64,000 nucleotides of DNA from Diphasiastrum complanatum (lineage: Eukaryota > Streptophyta > Lycopodiopsida > Lycopodiales > Lycopodiaceae), in assembly GCA_029204225.1 (NCBI GenBank), contig CM055099.1, positions 43,896,914-43,960,913 on the forward strand, in the 5' to 3' direction. Of the stretch, positions 32,633 through 44,519 are shown in pieces. Under the pieces are notes generated by a model. It was given only the letters and a program-made list of their open reading frames with translations, was not told the DNA's origin and did not search any database. The translations under genes and the position numbers were made by a program. Position 1 is the stretch's first letter. Each line of letters begins with the position of its first letter.

Positions 32633-33294
32633 TTTGTGTACTTTAATGAGGACTTTCCTAGGAAAATTGGTCGATCCTAAAAAAAGGTTGCAGGAGTTTG
32701 AAGGACTGATTTTGTAAAGTTGAAATAAGGTGCCCAAAGCCTTATTGGTTCTATGTAAATTGTAAAAAAATTGGCAAAACAAACTTTTCTTTTTTTTAAA
32801 AGAATTTTGAGTTTTAATGAAATGGATGTAAAAACAGGTGCTCACAAAAGTACTTATGTTGGTAGATTGGGATATAATTTGGTTTTTGGCCATGAAGCTT
32901 TAAGCTCCACCTTGAATAATATGGACTATTCATGTACAAAACTTTCATCCTAAGAGGTTTAGTATAACTTTTAGATGTTTGTAACAAGTTGACATTCGTT
33001 GTGGGTTACTAATACTCAACTAGAAAACTAAATACTTTTCTCAAAACTCCTTGTTCAATAAAACAAAATTGGTCATAGATTCTGAAAGCGCATCAATGGT
33101 AGGAAGGGAATGCAGTACTTGAAATGCATCGGAATCTCTTGCCCATGGTAAAAAACAAAATTGGTCACATATTTTGAAAGCGCATCAATGGTAGGAGCAT
33201 TGTAAAGTCAAGTTACTTGCAAAATAAATAAAAGCAAGTTCACTTAAACTCTATGGTCGCAAGGTGAATGCATCAGAATCTCTTGCCCATGGGA
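32633..33294. repeat. Dispersed repeat R1, copy 1
   Basis: About 660 bp present again, inverted and highly similar, at 58317-58980. Within it, a unit containing GAAAGCGCATCAATGGTAGG occurs twice. It has no coding motif. The right end reaches to within about 550 bp of the aldo-keto reductase start. It may be part of a noncoding or old transposable element; type unknown. Confidence 0.75.
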
Positions 33295-33375
33295 ACCTCT
33301 TCTTTGGAGGTTTGAGAGAGGTTGAATGGATCAGAATCTCTTGTTCATGGGAACCTCCTCTTTGGAAGTTTGCAT
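33265..33375 (+). repeat. Short tandem duplication upstream of AKR gene
   Basis: Two adjacent units of about 55-60 bp share ATCAGAATCTCTTG..CATGGGAACCTC and CTTTGGA.GTTTG. The first overlaps the end of repeat R1. Confidence 0.6.
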
Positions 33376-33797
33376 AACCTCTTAGTGCTCAAGGGGCTAC
33401 CTTGAGGCTTGCCATGTATCAAGGCCACAAAGCTGGGGACACATGTCAACTTGTCCTCAAGCATACAAACCACATTTTGATTTTCCTTCCTCTTGTTTGT
33501 TCATTGGTGGGTGCTCCTTGCTCATTGGTGCTCTCTATTCATTGGTGGGTGTTCTCTATTCTTCCCACTATTTTTCTTATCTATTTTGATAAGATTTCTG
33601 GTTGCTTTAGCAATTCCTCTCAATTTTCCAAAATCCTAGGTGTCTTGTCCTTACAAACTCTTTTCTGGGCCAAATTCCTTCATAAAGGTCTCATCTCTGC
33701 CACAAAGAAGTACACAAGAAGTTGATCCCAACTGCCAATTTTTGCACTGCAGGGGCCGATTTTGTAGAATAGAAATACTGGGTTTTGTGTGAATTGA

Positions 33798-35396
<1,599 letters not shown>

Positions 35397-35758
35397 GCTT
35401 GCTGGAGTTATTTTGCTACTTTTTCTTTTCATATATTTTTTGCCTTATATAAAGTAGGATGCAATTGTGGGCATGTAGCGCTCTAGTTTTGACGGTATTT
35501 GGAGCAAGAATCAATGAAATAATCAATTTTGGAAACGTTTTTAGCAATTGACTTCTCTTTCTCAACTATTTTTGGACATTGCTTTCGGTGAACTACTATG
35601 TGTCACCCTTAAAATGTAAAGAAAAGTGTCATATGCAAAAATTACTAAAAAGAGTACACTTATCAAATTTTGCATGAAACATCAAACATTTCATATATGT
35701 CCTCAATTACCTCATCACATCAATCACCCACATATGCAAAACATTGAGAAGTCAAGCA

Positions 35759-35781
35759 CCCCCCCCCCCCCCCCCCCCCCC
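35759..35781 (+). repeat. Poly-C homopolymer
   Basis: 23 consecutive C followed by six T. Long G/C homopolymers are rare in AT-rich plant DNA. Its exact length may be uncertain because such runs are prone to sequencing error. Confidence 0.85.
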
Positions 35782-36321
35782 TTTTTTGAAAGATTCTTAT
35801 ATTATGTAGGTGATCCAACACACAATCGATTTCCTCAAATAAGTAATTCCTTAAATTCGATGTCTTGCTTGTTCCAATAATAGGAGAACGTACTTCAAGG
35901 TATGCTAAAAATAACACTCATCACCAAACTAGTTTTTATTAGTTTCATTCAACATGCAACTACTAACGTGGAGCCTTCTAATGAGAGGAATGAAAGGAAG
36001 TATGAAAGGTTATGAAGAGAAATTTAGTGAGACAAAGTGACAACAGTGTGGATCATGAGAGAGAGTAGGTGATGGGAAAGAGATATGGAATGCAAATGGG
36101 AGGTGGTAGGGAAGAAGTACATGGGAGTAGGCTAAGTAGAGAAATAAATCAAGTAGGATCAAGACAACTAGAGGGAACACTATGAGAGAGACATCACAAG
36201 ATATGGGAAACATAGGACAAATCTCTCCCTTCTCCCTTCTCGAGGAAAACTCCCAAAGCATGTATGCTGCTTTTAACTAATGATGGAAGCTCCCTATCTG
36301 AAAGCCATTTCTCTCACTTGA

Positions 36322-36416
36322 AATGAAAGGGAAGGAGGGCGCCCCACCCTATATATACTTAATGAAAAAGGGAAGGAGGACACCCCACCCTATATACACT
36401 TGATGAGAAAGGGACC
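36322..36416 (+). repeat. Tandem repeat, about 45-bp unit
   Basis: Two and a part units of GAAAGGGAAGGAGG.C.CCCCACCCTATATA.ACTT.ATGA. It may be a remnant of an LTR promoter region, since each unit carries a TATATA box, but no LTR ends are visible. Confidence 0.6.
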
Positions 36417-36639
36417 AGGTGTATGCACTTTGCATAGGTCATCTATGGTAAGAGAATATAATCCGATGATTTCAAATTAGAATCAATTAGAATTTGAACT
36501 TGACAATAGTCGCGATAGTTTTGTTCAAATTTGATAGCATAGTCATGTATTAGAAGAGGGATAATTCTGCAAAGCCCAATAGTACATCCATAGAATGCAG
36601 TCGTTCATCTATCGATCATCCTTTCCTTCTTGCAACAAT

Positions 36640-37372
36640 GGGCACATGTCCCCTGATGGAAATCTCATGGGGAGAGGTATATATCCTTGATTGAGTTTGT
36701 CTATAATAGCGGTGAGCATTCGACTACTGATTATAGCCCGTTTATGATTATGCATGGTTTTCAGCCTCAATCTTTGATAAACATTGAAATTGAGTCCATC
36801 AAAATTCAAATGTAGGCCAATTTCTTGTTGGATATGTAGGAAATGCTATAGTTAGCTTGAGGAAATGTTTAGAGTGCCCAAAATTGGGTTTGACATTTTG
36901 CTAGTTTGAAACGATCACCTCGAAAGTTTCAAATTGGAGATTGGGTATATCTTATAATCGGAAAGGTTATAGAATAATGCATACATAGAGCAACATAAAT
37001 CGTCTACTCGTTATAGTGGAACGTATAAAATCTTCAAAAAGATTGGATCTTTAGATTACCATGTATATTTAACCTGATGGGATCATGGCTCATCCCGTAT
37101 TTCATGTTTGTTGTTTCAAGATGAATTTTTACATGAAGAAATTAACCTTGGTTTTAGTGAACATCTAGAATGATTAAAAGACTTATCTAAAAAACTTCCT
37201 ATAGAATTTTAAAGGATACTTGATATGAGGACCAAATGATCGAGAGGTTATCAAGCATTTGTTTAATTGGAAAGGACATTCTGACGATGAGAATTCTTGG
37301 GAACTAGAAGGTATATGAAGTGGAATTTCTCTAACTTTAAGTTATGAGGACAAAACTAGAATAAGGGGGGAA
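36640..37372 (+). pseudogene. Chromovirus integrase C-terminus
   Basis: Plus-strand fragments typical of Ty3 chromovirus integrase: HSTTDYSPFMIMHGFQP near 36715; KHKSSTRYSGTYKIFKKIGS near 37000; AHPVFHV near 37090; and KHLFNWKGHSDDENSWELEG near 37250-37310, which matches the core of a chromodomain. Chromodomains direct integration to marked chromatin. Several stops and shifts separate these pieces. It ends in a polypurine tract (37360-37375, AAGGGGGGAAGAA). Confidence 0.82.
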
Positions 37373-37375
37373 GAA

Positions 37376-37739
37376 TGTCACAGCCCTAATTGGATTTGGA
37401 CCATTAGGGGACGAACATTGGGGACGAACTTAACTCGGATAATAGCTTAATAGGGCTATGTGGACTGAGATGACCCTACCATGCGGTACTAGCATGTGTG
37501 TTGCATTCATGCTAGGGTGTGATTCTATATTCACTATGCTTTTGCATGGAACCTAGCTATTATGAGTTAAGGGTCTTCCCACATGTACTAGACATGCATG
37601 GAAGGTTGGCATGATTTGATAGATGGCTTCCATGTGGATTCTGTGCATGGGTAGATAGGGTGGGTTCTACACTCTATATGTACCCACTAGTGTCTATGAA
37701 TCATGGAGAGTCTCACAACCATTATGTTGTTGGATTGGG
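37376..37739 (+). repeat. Chromovirus 3' LTR, truncated
   Basis: Begins TGTCACAGCCCTAATTGG directly after the polypurine tract, the usual start of plant chromovirus LTRs. No CA end is found before the miniature element starts at 37740. From 37510 onward the sequence is repeated at 58981-59205. Confidence 0.72.
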
Positions 37740-37910
37740 TGTTAGAAATCAATGATAAACTTATTATTGTTTATAATTTATTGTTAACAGTTGTTACCAA
37801 CTGTAAGTAGCTGTAGGCTAGTCTGCAGTCAAGTACTAGTTTCTCTCTCTATATATCTGGGTTCAAATCCTAGGCTGTCCATCCATATTATGATTTATGG
37901 ATTTCTAACA

Positions 37911-37923
37911 TGGTATCAGAGCC
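37911..37923 (+). promoter_or_regulatory. tRNA-Met primer binding site of TRIM
   Basis: TGGTATCAGAGCC directly after the LTR end CTAACA, complementary to the 3' end of initiator tRNA-Met. Confidence 0.82.
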
Positions 37924-38064
37924 AAGTTTGACCTACCAGTTCATGGTGTCAAAGCCATGGTTAGGTGGCCCAAGTTGTGGGGCAGGTGACAACTAGGACC
38001 CCAAGTGTGGCTTGAGGGGGGGTGTTGGAATATCAATCCACACTCTAGAGAGAACTATCAAATA

Positions 38065-38141
38065 GGGTGGATAGCTCAGTGGTAGAGCATCTCATCCGAT
38101 ATGAGGGAGGTCCTGGGTTCGAATCCTAGACTGTCCATCCA
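38065..38141 (+). ncRNA. tRNA-like sequence inside TRIM 3' LTR
   Basis: A 77-nt stretch with tRNA layout. Acceptor strands GGGTGGA and TCCATCC pair fully (one G-U). The D arm is GCTC-AGTGGTA-GAGC, the anticodon stem TCTCA/TGAGG pairs, and the T arm is CTGGG-TTCGAAT-CCTAG. The pol III A box (TAGCTCAGTGG) and B box (GGTTCGAATCC) both match consensus. Deviations: C at the U33 position and about four extra bases between T arm and acceptor, so it is a tRNA-like or SINE-head sequence and probably not a working tRNA. Confidence 0.65.
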
Positions 38142-38166
38142 TATTATGATTTATGGATTTCTAACA

Positions 38167-39465
38167 CAAGAAGTTTGGTAGAGGAATCTGCTCAGAGGGG
38201 CACCGAGAGGGTTTGAATTTGTTCATACAAATAATGGTGTCAAAGGCAACAGGGGTCTCAAGTGAAGGATTTTTATGCAGGACAGCCATCTTGCAGACTT
38301 GTTTTTTTTTTCTGTCAAATGAGTCATCATGATCCAAAGATTGATAGTTATGGGAGCAAGGAAATTGACAGACGGAAGACTCCAAAGTTTATAGGACGTG
38401 AGAGTGGATTTTGGTGGAATTGGATGGATGAATGGAATGAAGGAAGGAGACGAAACTGTAAGCCGAGAGGCTCTGTTACCACTTGTCCAATCCGAACGGG
38501 AGGAAAGAAAATAGTGCCTAATAGCTCCTGCCCCGATATAGGACCGGTTTTAAAACAAATGTGCGATCAAGTATTAGGGCGATTGCATCCACCAAAGAGT
38601 GTAAGAGTTACATGCAATGATTAGAGTTGGAATGTTCAATTATGGAATGAAAAACTGTGGTGCAGAGATTTTGCGCTTGTTTCTCAGACATCACAAGCCT
38701 GATCAGATGCAGATGAGTCAGAGATGTCCGTGATCTGTCAAATTGAGTGAAAGAGTGCGTCAAACAAGATAGAATAATGCAATCAGATCACAACACATAT
38801 AAAACATCTACGTAAGACACAGATGAAGAAGTGTTGCTTGTATATTACATTAACTTCTTGTAATGGAGCAAGAGCAATAGTTGTATGTTACAGTCTAAAA
38901 TTGAGATGTAACAGAAAAGCTAAATCTTCCGTCCTTGTGCACTACAGCTAATGAGAGCTAGAGATATATTTATACATGATGTTATCGCAGTTAGCTAAAC
39001 CATATTTACAAGATTAGTTTAGTTCTAAGTGTGTTGAAGTAGTGTACAACGACATTTACACATCATTTGGATTTGAGCTCCACTTGTTGTACCATCGTAG
39101 AAGTCATAGTAAACCGCAATATTGGCTTGGCGGTTCATAATGGTCGCAACATGTGTCGCAAGACATAGCTTGCAGTTCATTGCAATTTTGGTCTTCGCTT
39201 AAACTGCAATGTTGACTTTGCGACTTTGGTCTTCGGTCAAACCGTAATATTGACTTTGCGGTTTGATGCGATAGCTCGCAGTCGTTGCCTAATTGGTAGT
39301 TCCCTAGAGTGACTTGCGGTTCTGGTCTTCGCTCAAACCGTAAGATTGACTTTGCGGTTTGATGCGGTAGCTCGCAGCCATTGCCTTGGCAAATCCTTGA
39401 GGTGACTTGCGGTTCTAGTCTTCACTCAAACCACAATGTTGGACTTTGCGGTGCGGTGCGATTTT
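38167..39465 (-). mobile_element. Family C retroelement, copy A
   Basis: Minus-strand piece: LTR (38484-39465, truncated at its U3 end), primer site (38470-38481) and the first about 290 bp of the internal region (38180-38469), cut where it meets the TRIM-like element. The internal part carries the start of the unrecognised ORF (AALHKNPSLETP-like, about 38377 down). Other copies: 47748-49490, 51135-52592, 59650-61085. Confidence 0.75.
38470..38481 (-). promoter_or_regulatory. Variant primer site TGGTAACAGAGC
   Basis: On the minus strand TGGTAACAGAGC lies two bases after the LTR end ...GGACA. It differs from the standard copia primer site by one base (TGGTATCAGAGC) and is the same in all four family C copies. 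Confidence 0.7.
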
Positions 39466-39881
39466 TGTGATCATTCAAGCAATAAATGACATGTACACAC
39501 GATTTGTCACAGGTCTAGGCGCCCTACCTATGACTCTTCAAAAGCTTATAACTTCTGATTGGCTTATCCAACTGTCATGATTCAAATTGCATCAGATTCT
39601 ACCATTTCTAGCTTTCTAGTGGGCTAATTTGCATGAAATTTAGATCTAAGGTGAGAGAGAACCACCAATCTGAAAATGGGTGGATTTCACACGTGCCAAC
39701 ACCTGAAATTCCGTACAGTACCTGATCTGGACCATTCAATGTGGTTTGAAGCTCTAAATCACCTAAAAATTGCAAACTAGCTTGAAAGTAGAATCTAGAC
39801 AATTCCTAGCTTGAAATCTGATCAGATCTACAAACTTCTTGATTAGATTTGCTTGTAAAACTTAGGTAGGCTCTGATACCA
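39466..39881 (-). mobile_element. Family B copia leader and primer site
   Basis: Noncoding internal sequence of a minus-strand family B element: the primer site (reverse complement GCTCTGATACCA, 39870-39881) directly adjoins the LTR. The remainder is untranslated leader without a gag frame. It is cut at about 39466, where family C LTR sequence begins. Confidence 0.7.
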
Positions 39882-40291
39882 TGCTGAATTCACACGTGTG
39901 GGATGCCCTACACGTGTATTTTTTATCTCCTAAGCCCAATAATACCATAAAGATCAGACTAGCATTGGTTGTCAATAGGAAAGCTGATCATACAAGCAAT
40001 ATTATTGTGTTACAAGCAAGATCTGTTAACAAAACATAAGACTAAGCATCATAAATGCCTCTACTCAGCTAGAGAGAGAAAACAAGAAGGACAAAACTCG
40101 TGCAGAGAGAGAGGGCACAAAGAGCTTGTCTCCAAATTTGCATTACACACAAATTTCATTATTTTCTCAATGAGAGTACATCACATATATATAGATCCAT
40201 GGACTCTTTTCCTACTTTGAGTTGAATTGGAGTTGTGAATCCACCTCTCAAGCTATCTAGACTTATTCAAGCCACCTCACTATGTCTAATC
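39882..40291 (-). repeat. LTR family B, partial 5' LTR
   Basis: Reverse complement of about 15410-15817; begins TGCTGAATTCACACGTG on the plus strand. Cut at about 40291 just before a polypurine tract and a family A LTR. Confidence 0.82.
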
Positions 40292-40303
40292 ATGAAGAGG
40301 GAG

Positions 40304-41410
40304 TGTTAGATTTCCTATGCTCAGCCTTAAACAAGTCGTTCAAGTAATGAGCATCCTGAAAAACCGAAGGCCGACAACATATTTTCGGGCCTTCACATTT
40401 TTTTCCCTTGAGATTTCTTGTGCCTCAGAAATCATTTTTAGGCACCTTCTCCTTCTTCGTCTTTTTCGCTCCTTAGCGAAAAATGCTACACACTGGCCAA
40501 GTGGCCAGAATGCCTTAGAAACCATTCTTAAGGCACCTTTGTTTTTTCCATCTTCTTCGTCTTTTTTTGTTCACATAAAATGCAACACACTGGCTAGAAT
40601 GACTTAAACCATTTTTGGACCACCTTCAACTTTTTCGCCTCTTTCTCTTGTGAAAATTACGACAAAGTTCTCAGAAAACCTTAAAACCATTTTAGGGCAC
40701 CTTCGCCATTTTCGGTTTTCTTCGCCGCCTTCAAACTAAGGCCTTTTTGCCTTTCTCATTGCCTTTTAGTTTAAGGCACTTCTCGGCTTTTTTTGTCTTT
40801 TTTGCCTTCTTTGTTGCCTTGAATCTAAGGGTGCCTTAGGGATTTACATACCTTTAGTGTAAGGGCACCTTCAGGAGTTGGAAACCTTCAGTCTAAAGGC
40901 ACCTTTGGGTTTTTCGGCTTTTTCACATTTTTGCTGCATTGGCTGACCGACGTTGCCAACTTATCAACATCCCTAAAAACAGTTGGACAACCAAATATCC
41001 CAAAGGTGGTTGGCGGTTACCAACTTTGTACATATGCAAAGACTGACGTAAATAGCATTAAAAGCTTGTAAGATATTTTGTCTCTCGACACCTGTAAATA
41101 TATATATTAGCTGAATCAAGCTATGTAAGTGTTAATTGAGTTAATTAACTTTCTCTTTCAATTAGAGTTATTAGTAGCCAGTGTTATCACGCTCAACAAG
41201 CTGGAATAATTACTTCAAGCTATTGTACTCACCGTCAATATTTATTAGAGTGCAATTTTTGTCTCACTACTGCATCATTCATTTGCACATTTTGTATGAA
41301 TTCTTCTGCTTGAATAATTCTGCTGCTAACTGTTGCATTTCCATTCCTACACACCGCGCTCAATCTTCGAGCTTCCGTTGCCGCTCATGCCCACACATGA
41401 TTTTACGACA
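40304..41410 (+). repeat. LTR family A, second full copy
   Basis: TGTTAGATTTCC ... TTTTACGACA, 1107 bp, inverted relative to 9070-10173 and of nearly equal length. A short purine tract (about 40292-40303) is all that remains of its internal region, so recombination removed the body. The right junction (CATTT, then RT) matches the junction of the first copy. It carries the same internal tandem units near 40430-40650. Confidence 0.86.
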
Positions 41411-41725
41411 CATTTGCTGGATTTTCCAACCATAGAAAGCTGAAATTGCAATGATAGAATGAATAGTTACCATTTTGACTATAGGTGCGAAGGTCTCCTC
41501 AAAGTCTATACCTTCCTGCTGTTCAAAACCTCTTGCAACTAGTCGTGCCTTGTACTTGTTGAGTTGCCCATCTGCTCCATACTTCGTTTTGTAGATCCGC
41601 TTACATGTGATAGGCATCTTACCATCAGGTAGCTCAACCAAGTCCCATGTTTTATTCTTCGATATAGCCTCCATTTTTGTTTCCATAACTTCACGCCACT
41701 CCTTAAGAACCAAAACTTTCAACAA
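41411..41725 (-). pseudogene. Copia RT stub, second copy
   Basis: Minus-strand RT N-terminal region (EWREVMETKMEAI, TWDLVELPDGKMP, YKTKYGADGQLNKYKARLVARGF, WKIQQM) nearly identical to 8766-9069 and broken at the same codon by the family A LTR. Confidence 0.85.
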
Positions 41726-41773
41726 AGCAAAAGGATCCCATTAACATGGAATCCTTTAACATGTTTTGTCACA

Positions 41774-42860
41774 CTCCCTCTTCAACTTTGCTTGCTAGTT
41801 TTACAACACTACTTTGATCTAGCTTAAGAATGACTTCCATCTTAAGGATAGATCTCCTCTCAAAGATCCTAATATGTACAAAACAGTAAACTTCATAATT
41901 GATATAGATAATAGTGTCCATATTGGATGTTTCACTATTTCTTACATCAATTTATATTTCAAGATGAAACTAGTACATGAAGAATAACACAGAATGGGAA
42001 TGGAATGATTCCTCCATGTTTGCACCTTTGAAATCTTTGTAAAACAGCAGCAAACATGTAACAAATGAAAGTGATGAATGCTTGCTTTCATTCTCCATAT
42101 TTCACTTCTTGTGAAGTGTATGTGTTGAAATCCACCACGAATGAGCCTCCATTGCCTTCTTGCAATAAAGAACCATCAAGCCTTGAAAATCCATGAGTAA
42201 AAGAGTACAACAATGATGCTAAGCCAGCTCCAAAAGACTCCATATAACTAGTAGGTAGTACTAGTCCTTCTTCAAGATCCGTTGGATACAAAAAGATGAT
42301 CATAGATTCACCAAATTTTGACAATTTCCACACATTGACATAACATAGCTCAAACATAAAGTTAGATGAGTAAAGTAGGTTTGAACAAGACATCCTTGCT
42401 GATCCTTTACCAAAACCTGTTTTCTAGAACCATAAATGACATCCATTTCATGAAAACAACAGAATAAGCAATTGGTTTTACGTAAGCGATACAAAATCCA
42501 CGCTTTTCCAATTGTACAGCCACCACTGAAGCAATAAAAGCTTGGAATCTGCGCCAACATGCAAAGGAATATCCACATTAGGCAATCAAGGGCCAAACAA
42601 CCATATTGTATTTTGTGTGATATTTCACATGCAAGCAAAGGTTATTTCATTGGAGACATGCACTATGAGCAATGATTATCCTCTGACAAAATTAGGAAGC
42701 AATACAATACACCTCACTATCCCTACCACGTTTCACCTCCTCCACCTTCCCCTACATAAATAAGCTTGAAGCCTTACCTTCTTCAATTTTCACACCCATA
42801 CTTCACGGAGGAGCGATATGTACGGTTGTGGGTGATATCGTTTTGTGTGCGAGTAGAAGA
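41774..42860 (-). mobile_element. Unrecognised module, copy 3
   Basis: Inverted counterpart of 7610-8705, including the purine tract (reverse complement at 41774-41786) next to the TGTGACAAAACATG LTR start. The coding frame (42393-42088) has FGESMIIFLYPTDLEEGLV, ESFGAGLASLLYSFTHGFSRLDG and GGSF; a small deletion after EVKYGE truncates it compared with copy 1. The 5' frame 42638-42300 (ALDCLMWIFLCMLAQIPSFYCFSGG) is also shared with copy 1. Confidence 0.58.
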
Positions 42861-42976
42861 AAGGATCGGTAAGAAAGCTAAAAGGATGCGGACATAACCA
42901 ATATGTATGGATGTAATATCGGTTTTGTGTGCATGTAGAAGGAGACGGAGGTAAGGGAGCTAAAGGACGTCGCACA
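42820..42976 (+). repeat. Two-unit tandem repeat, about 78 bp
   Basis: Units share ATATCG.TTTTGTGTGC..GTAGAAG, GGTAAG..AGCTAAA.GGA. The first unit overlaps the end of module copy 3. Confidence 0.6.
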
Positions 42977-43138
42977 AAAGCGATATCAAGTGAGAACTTG
43001 ATGAAAAAAAAAGTGAAAATCGCCTCATGATTGACCACCTTATCTGCATGTTGATACAAACAAACTGAGGGATGCCTTCATTGGCTCAAACGCCACTATT
43101 GACGAAACGAGTGCTGACAGTCCAACGGTTTTTCCGAT

Positions 43139-43815
43139 TTGCCTAAATTTTATATAAACAACGATGTATGTATTACTATAGCAAATTTATGTAATTTCTT
43201 TTATTATCGAGAGGACGAGGTTTTTTGTCTATTGTCCGGCACCATTTTTGAGTTCTCTAACATTATTGACTTTGAAACAGAAGACTTGGCGCCAGGCATT
43301 GACAATGATGATGAAGAAGGTCTTCTTACTGGTCAGGAATGTATGTCGATGGCTTTGACAAATGTTCGAGATCATGGACGTAGTTTGCCATCTGAAGAGA
43401 AATTAATGGCCTTACTGAATTTCCATCGTCCATTGGTTATGCAATTTTTAGACGACTCTTCTTCAATAGGGGTCACAATATAGATCATTTCGATATGGTT
43501 GCATCATATGATGAAGAATGTGTAAGTCTCGCAACTTATGTAATCACATTAATTTTTGAATGTGTTTTTGGAAATTTGATAAACGATTAGCTGCAATTTT
43601 CTTATGTAGAATACACTTGTGATCGACGACTTTGTTGCACGTCAAGGGGGCTTCAAACAACATTCTTCATCATTCCATAGAGATAGTGCTTAGACACTAC
43701 CTGAGGCATTTTCAGAAGAATGACATTTGTGGCGGCTCATTCGAAATTCAATCCAGTTGGAGAGACTCTCATAATGGCTGTGAAAGCCTTATCTTATTAT
43801 CTAGGTGGACATAAA
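43139..43815 (+). other. Unrecognised possible gene fragment
   Basis: A 114-codon frame (43139-43483) with an acidic stretch (FETEDLAPGIDNDDEEGLLTG) and LPSEEKLMALLNFHRP. One base out of frame it continues as NIDHFDMVASYDEEC; a consensus donor (TGT/GTAAGT near 43519) and acceptor (TTATGTAG near 43610) would join this to NTLVIDDFVARQGGF. I do not recognise the protein. A HHSIEIVLRHYLRHF stretch near 43670 faintly recalls PIF/Harbinger transposases. It could be a degraded host gene or DNA transposon. Confidence 0.3.
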
Positions 43816-44519
43816 TTTTCTAAAGCAAATAAAATAATTTTGTTAAGAGATCATATGTTTTGAACATCTTATGATTTGCATTTGGAATGCTTTATTAAGG
43901 AGTTCTCATTATTCATTGAATGCAACGTATATAGAATTGAGTAGTAACAAAGACAATGCCCATGTTTTGGATGCTTAGTAGAGAGTTTCACCACGATAGC
44001 ACTACAATTGGAGAAGATGAAAAGTCTGATCACACCAAATGAAACTTTTGTATTCCAATTGTATATATATTGAAAATTTTGTATACACTCTACATTTCTA
44101 GCTTCTATGTTGCTCAATGCACTTGCATTTGTACACTTTAAATTTCTAGCTTCTCTGTTGCTCAATGAATTTGCAAGCTCTTCTGAATTTGTCATAATCT
44201 GAGGATTTGGTGATCTGTCGAATTTGACTTCTTTTGTAGAACTATTGAAACAGTTGAATAATATAGCTTCTCTTCTTGTTAGTTCCTCCATGTTGAGTGT
44301 TCTTATGAAATGTTGCTCGTTCTTGCCAATGTGATTTCTCCATTCCTTGTGATGACTGGATGCTCATGCTTCCATATGTATTGGCAAAAAATGTTGTATG
44401 ACCGCTGACTATGTGTTGCACAATAGAAAAATACAATATTAGAGAAATGATATATGAGTAGGTATTTAATGATATCTTAGTGCTCATTTAGAAAACTAAC
44501 CATGTAGTGTGTGATGTGA
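43816..44519. other. Unassigned stretch
   Basis: Minus-strand frames of 140 and 81 codons exist. The first contains two similar runs (SLSNREARNLKC and ALSNIEARNVEC) that come from a short direct DNA repeat near 44090-44165. No family recognised. Confidence 0.35.

Larger units (their letters stand above)
35400..36600. other. Spacer downstream of the AKR gene
   Basis: Contains possible polyadenylation-type AATGAA/AATAAT sequence near 35513-35525, a C homopolymer (35759-35781) and a two-unit tandem repeat near 36325-36415. No coding region recognised. Confidence 0.45.
37740..38166 (+). mobile_element. TRIM-like miniature LTR element, copy 1
   Basis: 5' LTR 37740-37910 (171 bp, TGTTAGAAATC ... 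GATTTCTAACA), tRNA-Met primer site directly after it (37911-37923), an internal region of only about 110 bp with no coding capacity, a polypurine tract CTTGAGGGGGGG (to 38022), then a 3' LTR 38023-38166 (144 bp). This is the layout of terminal-repeat retrotransposons in miniature. The two LTRs share about 15 bp at the start and 54 bp at the end but differ in the middle; the 3' one holds a tRNA-like sequence. No convincing target duplication is seen. Copy 2 is at 59206-59635. Confidence 0.72.

Noticed and set aside
35626-35917. Open frames with a run of Pro or Gly
   Set aside because: They arise from translating the C homopolymer; flanking residues show no family.
37850-37900. tRNA-like T-arm (GGTTCAAATCC) in the 5' LTR of the TRIM-like element
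   Set aside because: Only the B box half is present; there is no A box or acceptor partner, so it is not called as a tRNA-like gene.
38065-38141. Calling a functional tRNA gene
   Set aside because: The U33 position is C in copy 1, extra bases separate T arm and acceptor, and it is inside an LTR; tRNA-like is the safer call.
43632-43814. Possible PIF/Harbinger transposase helix (HHSIEIVLRHYLRHF)
   Set aside because: Only a short, weak resemblance; no DDE motif or terminal inverted repeats found.
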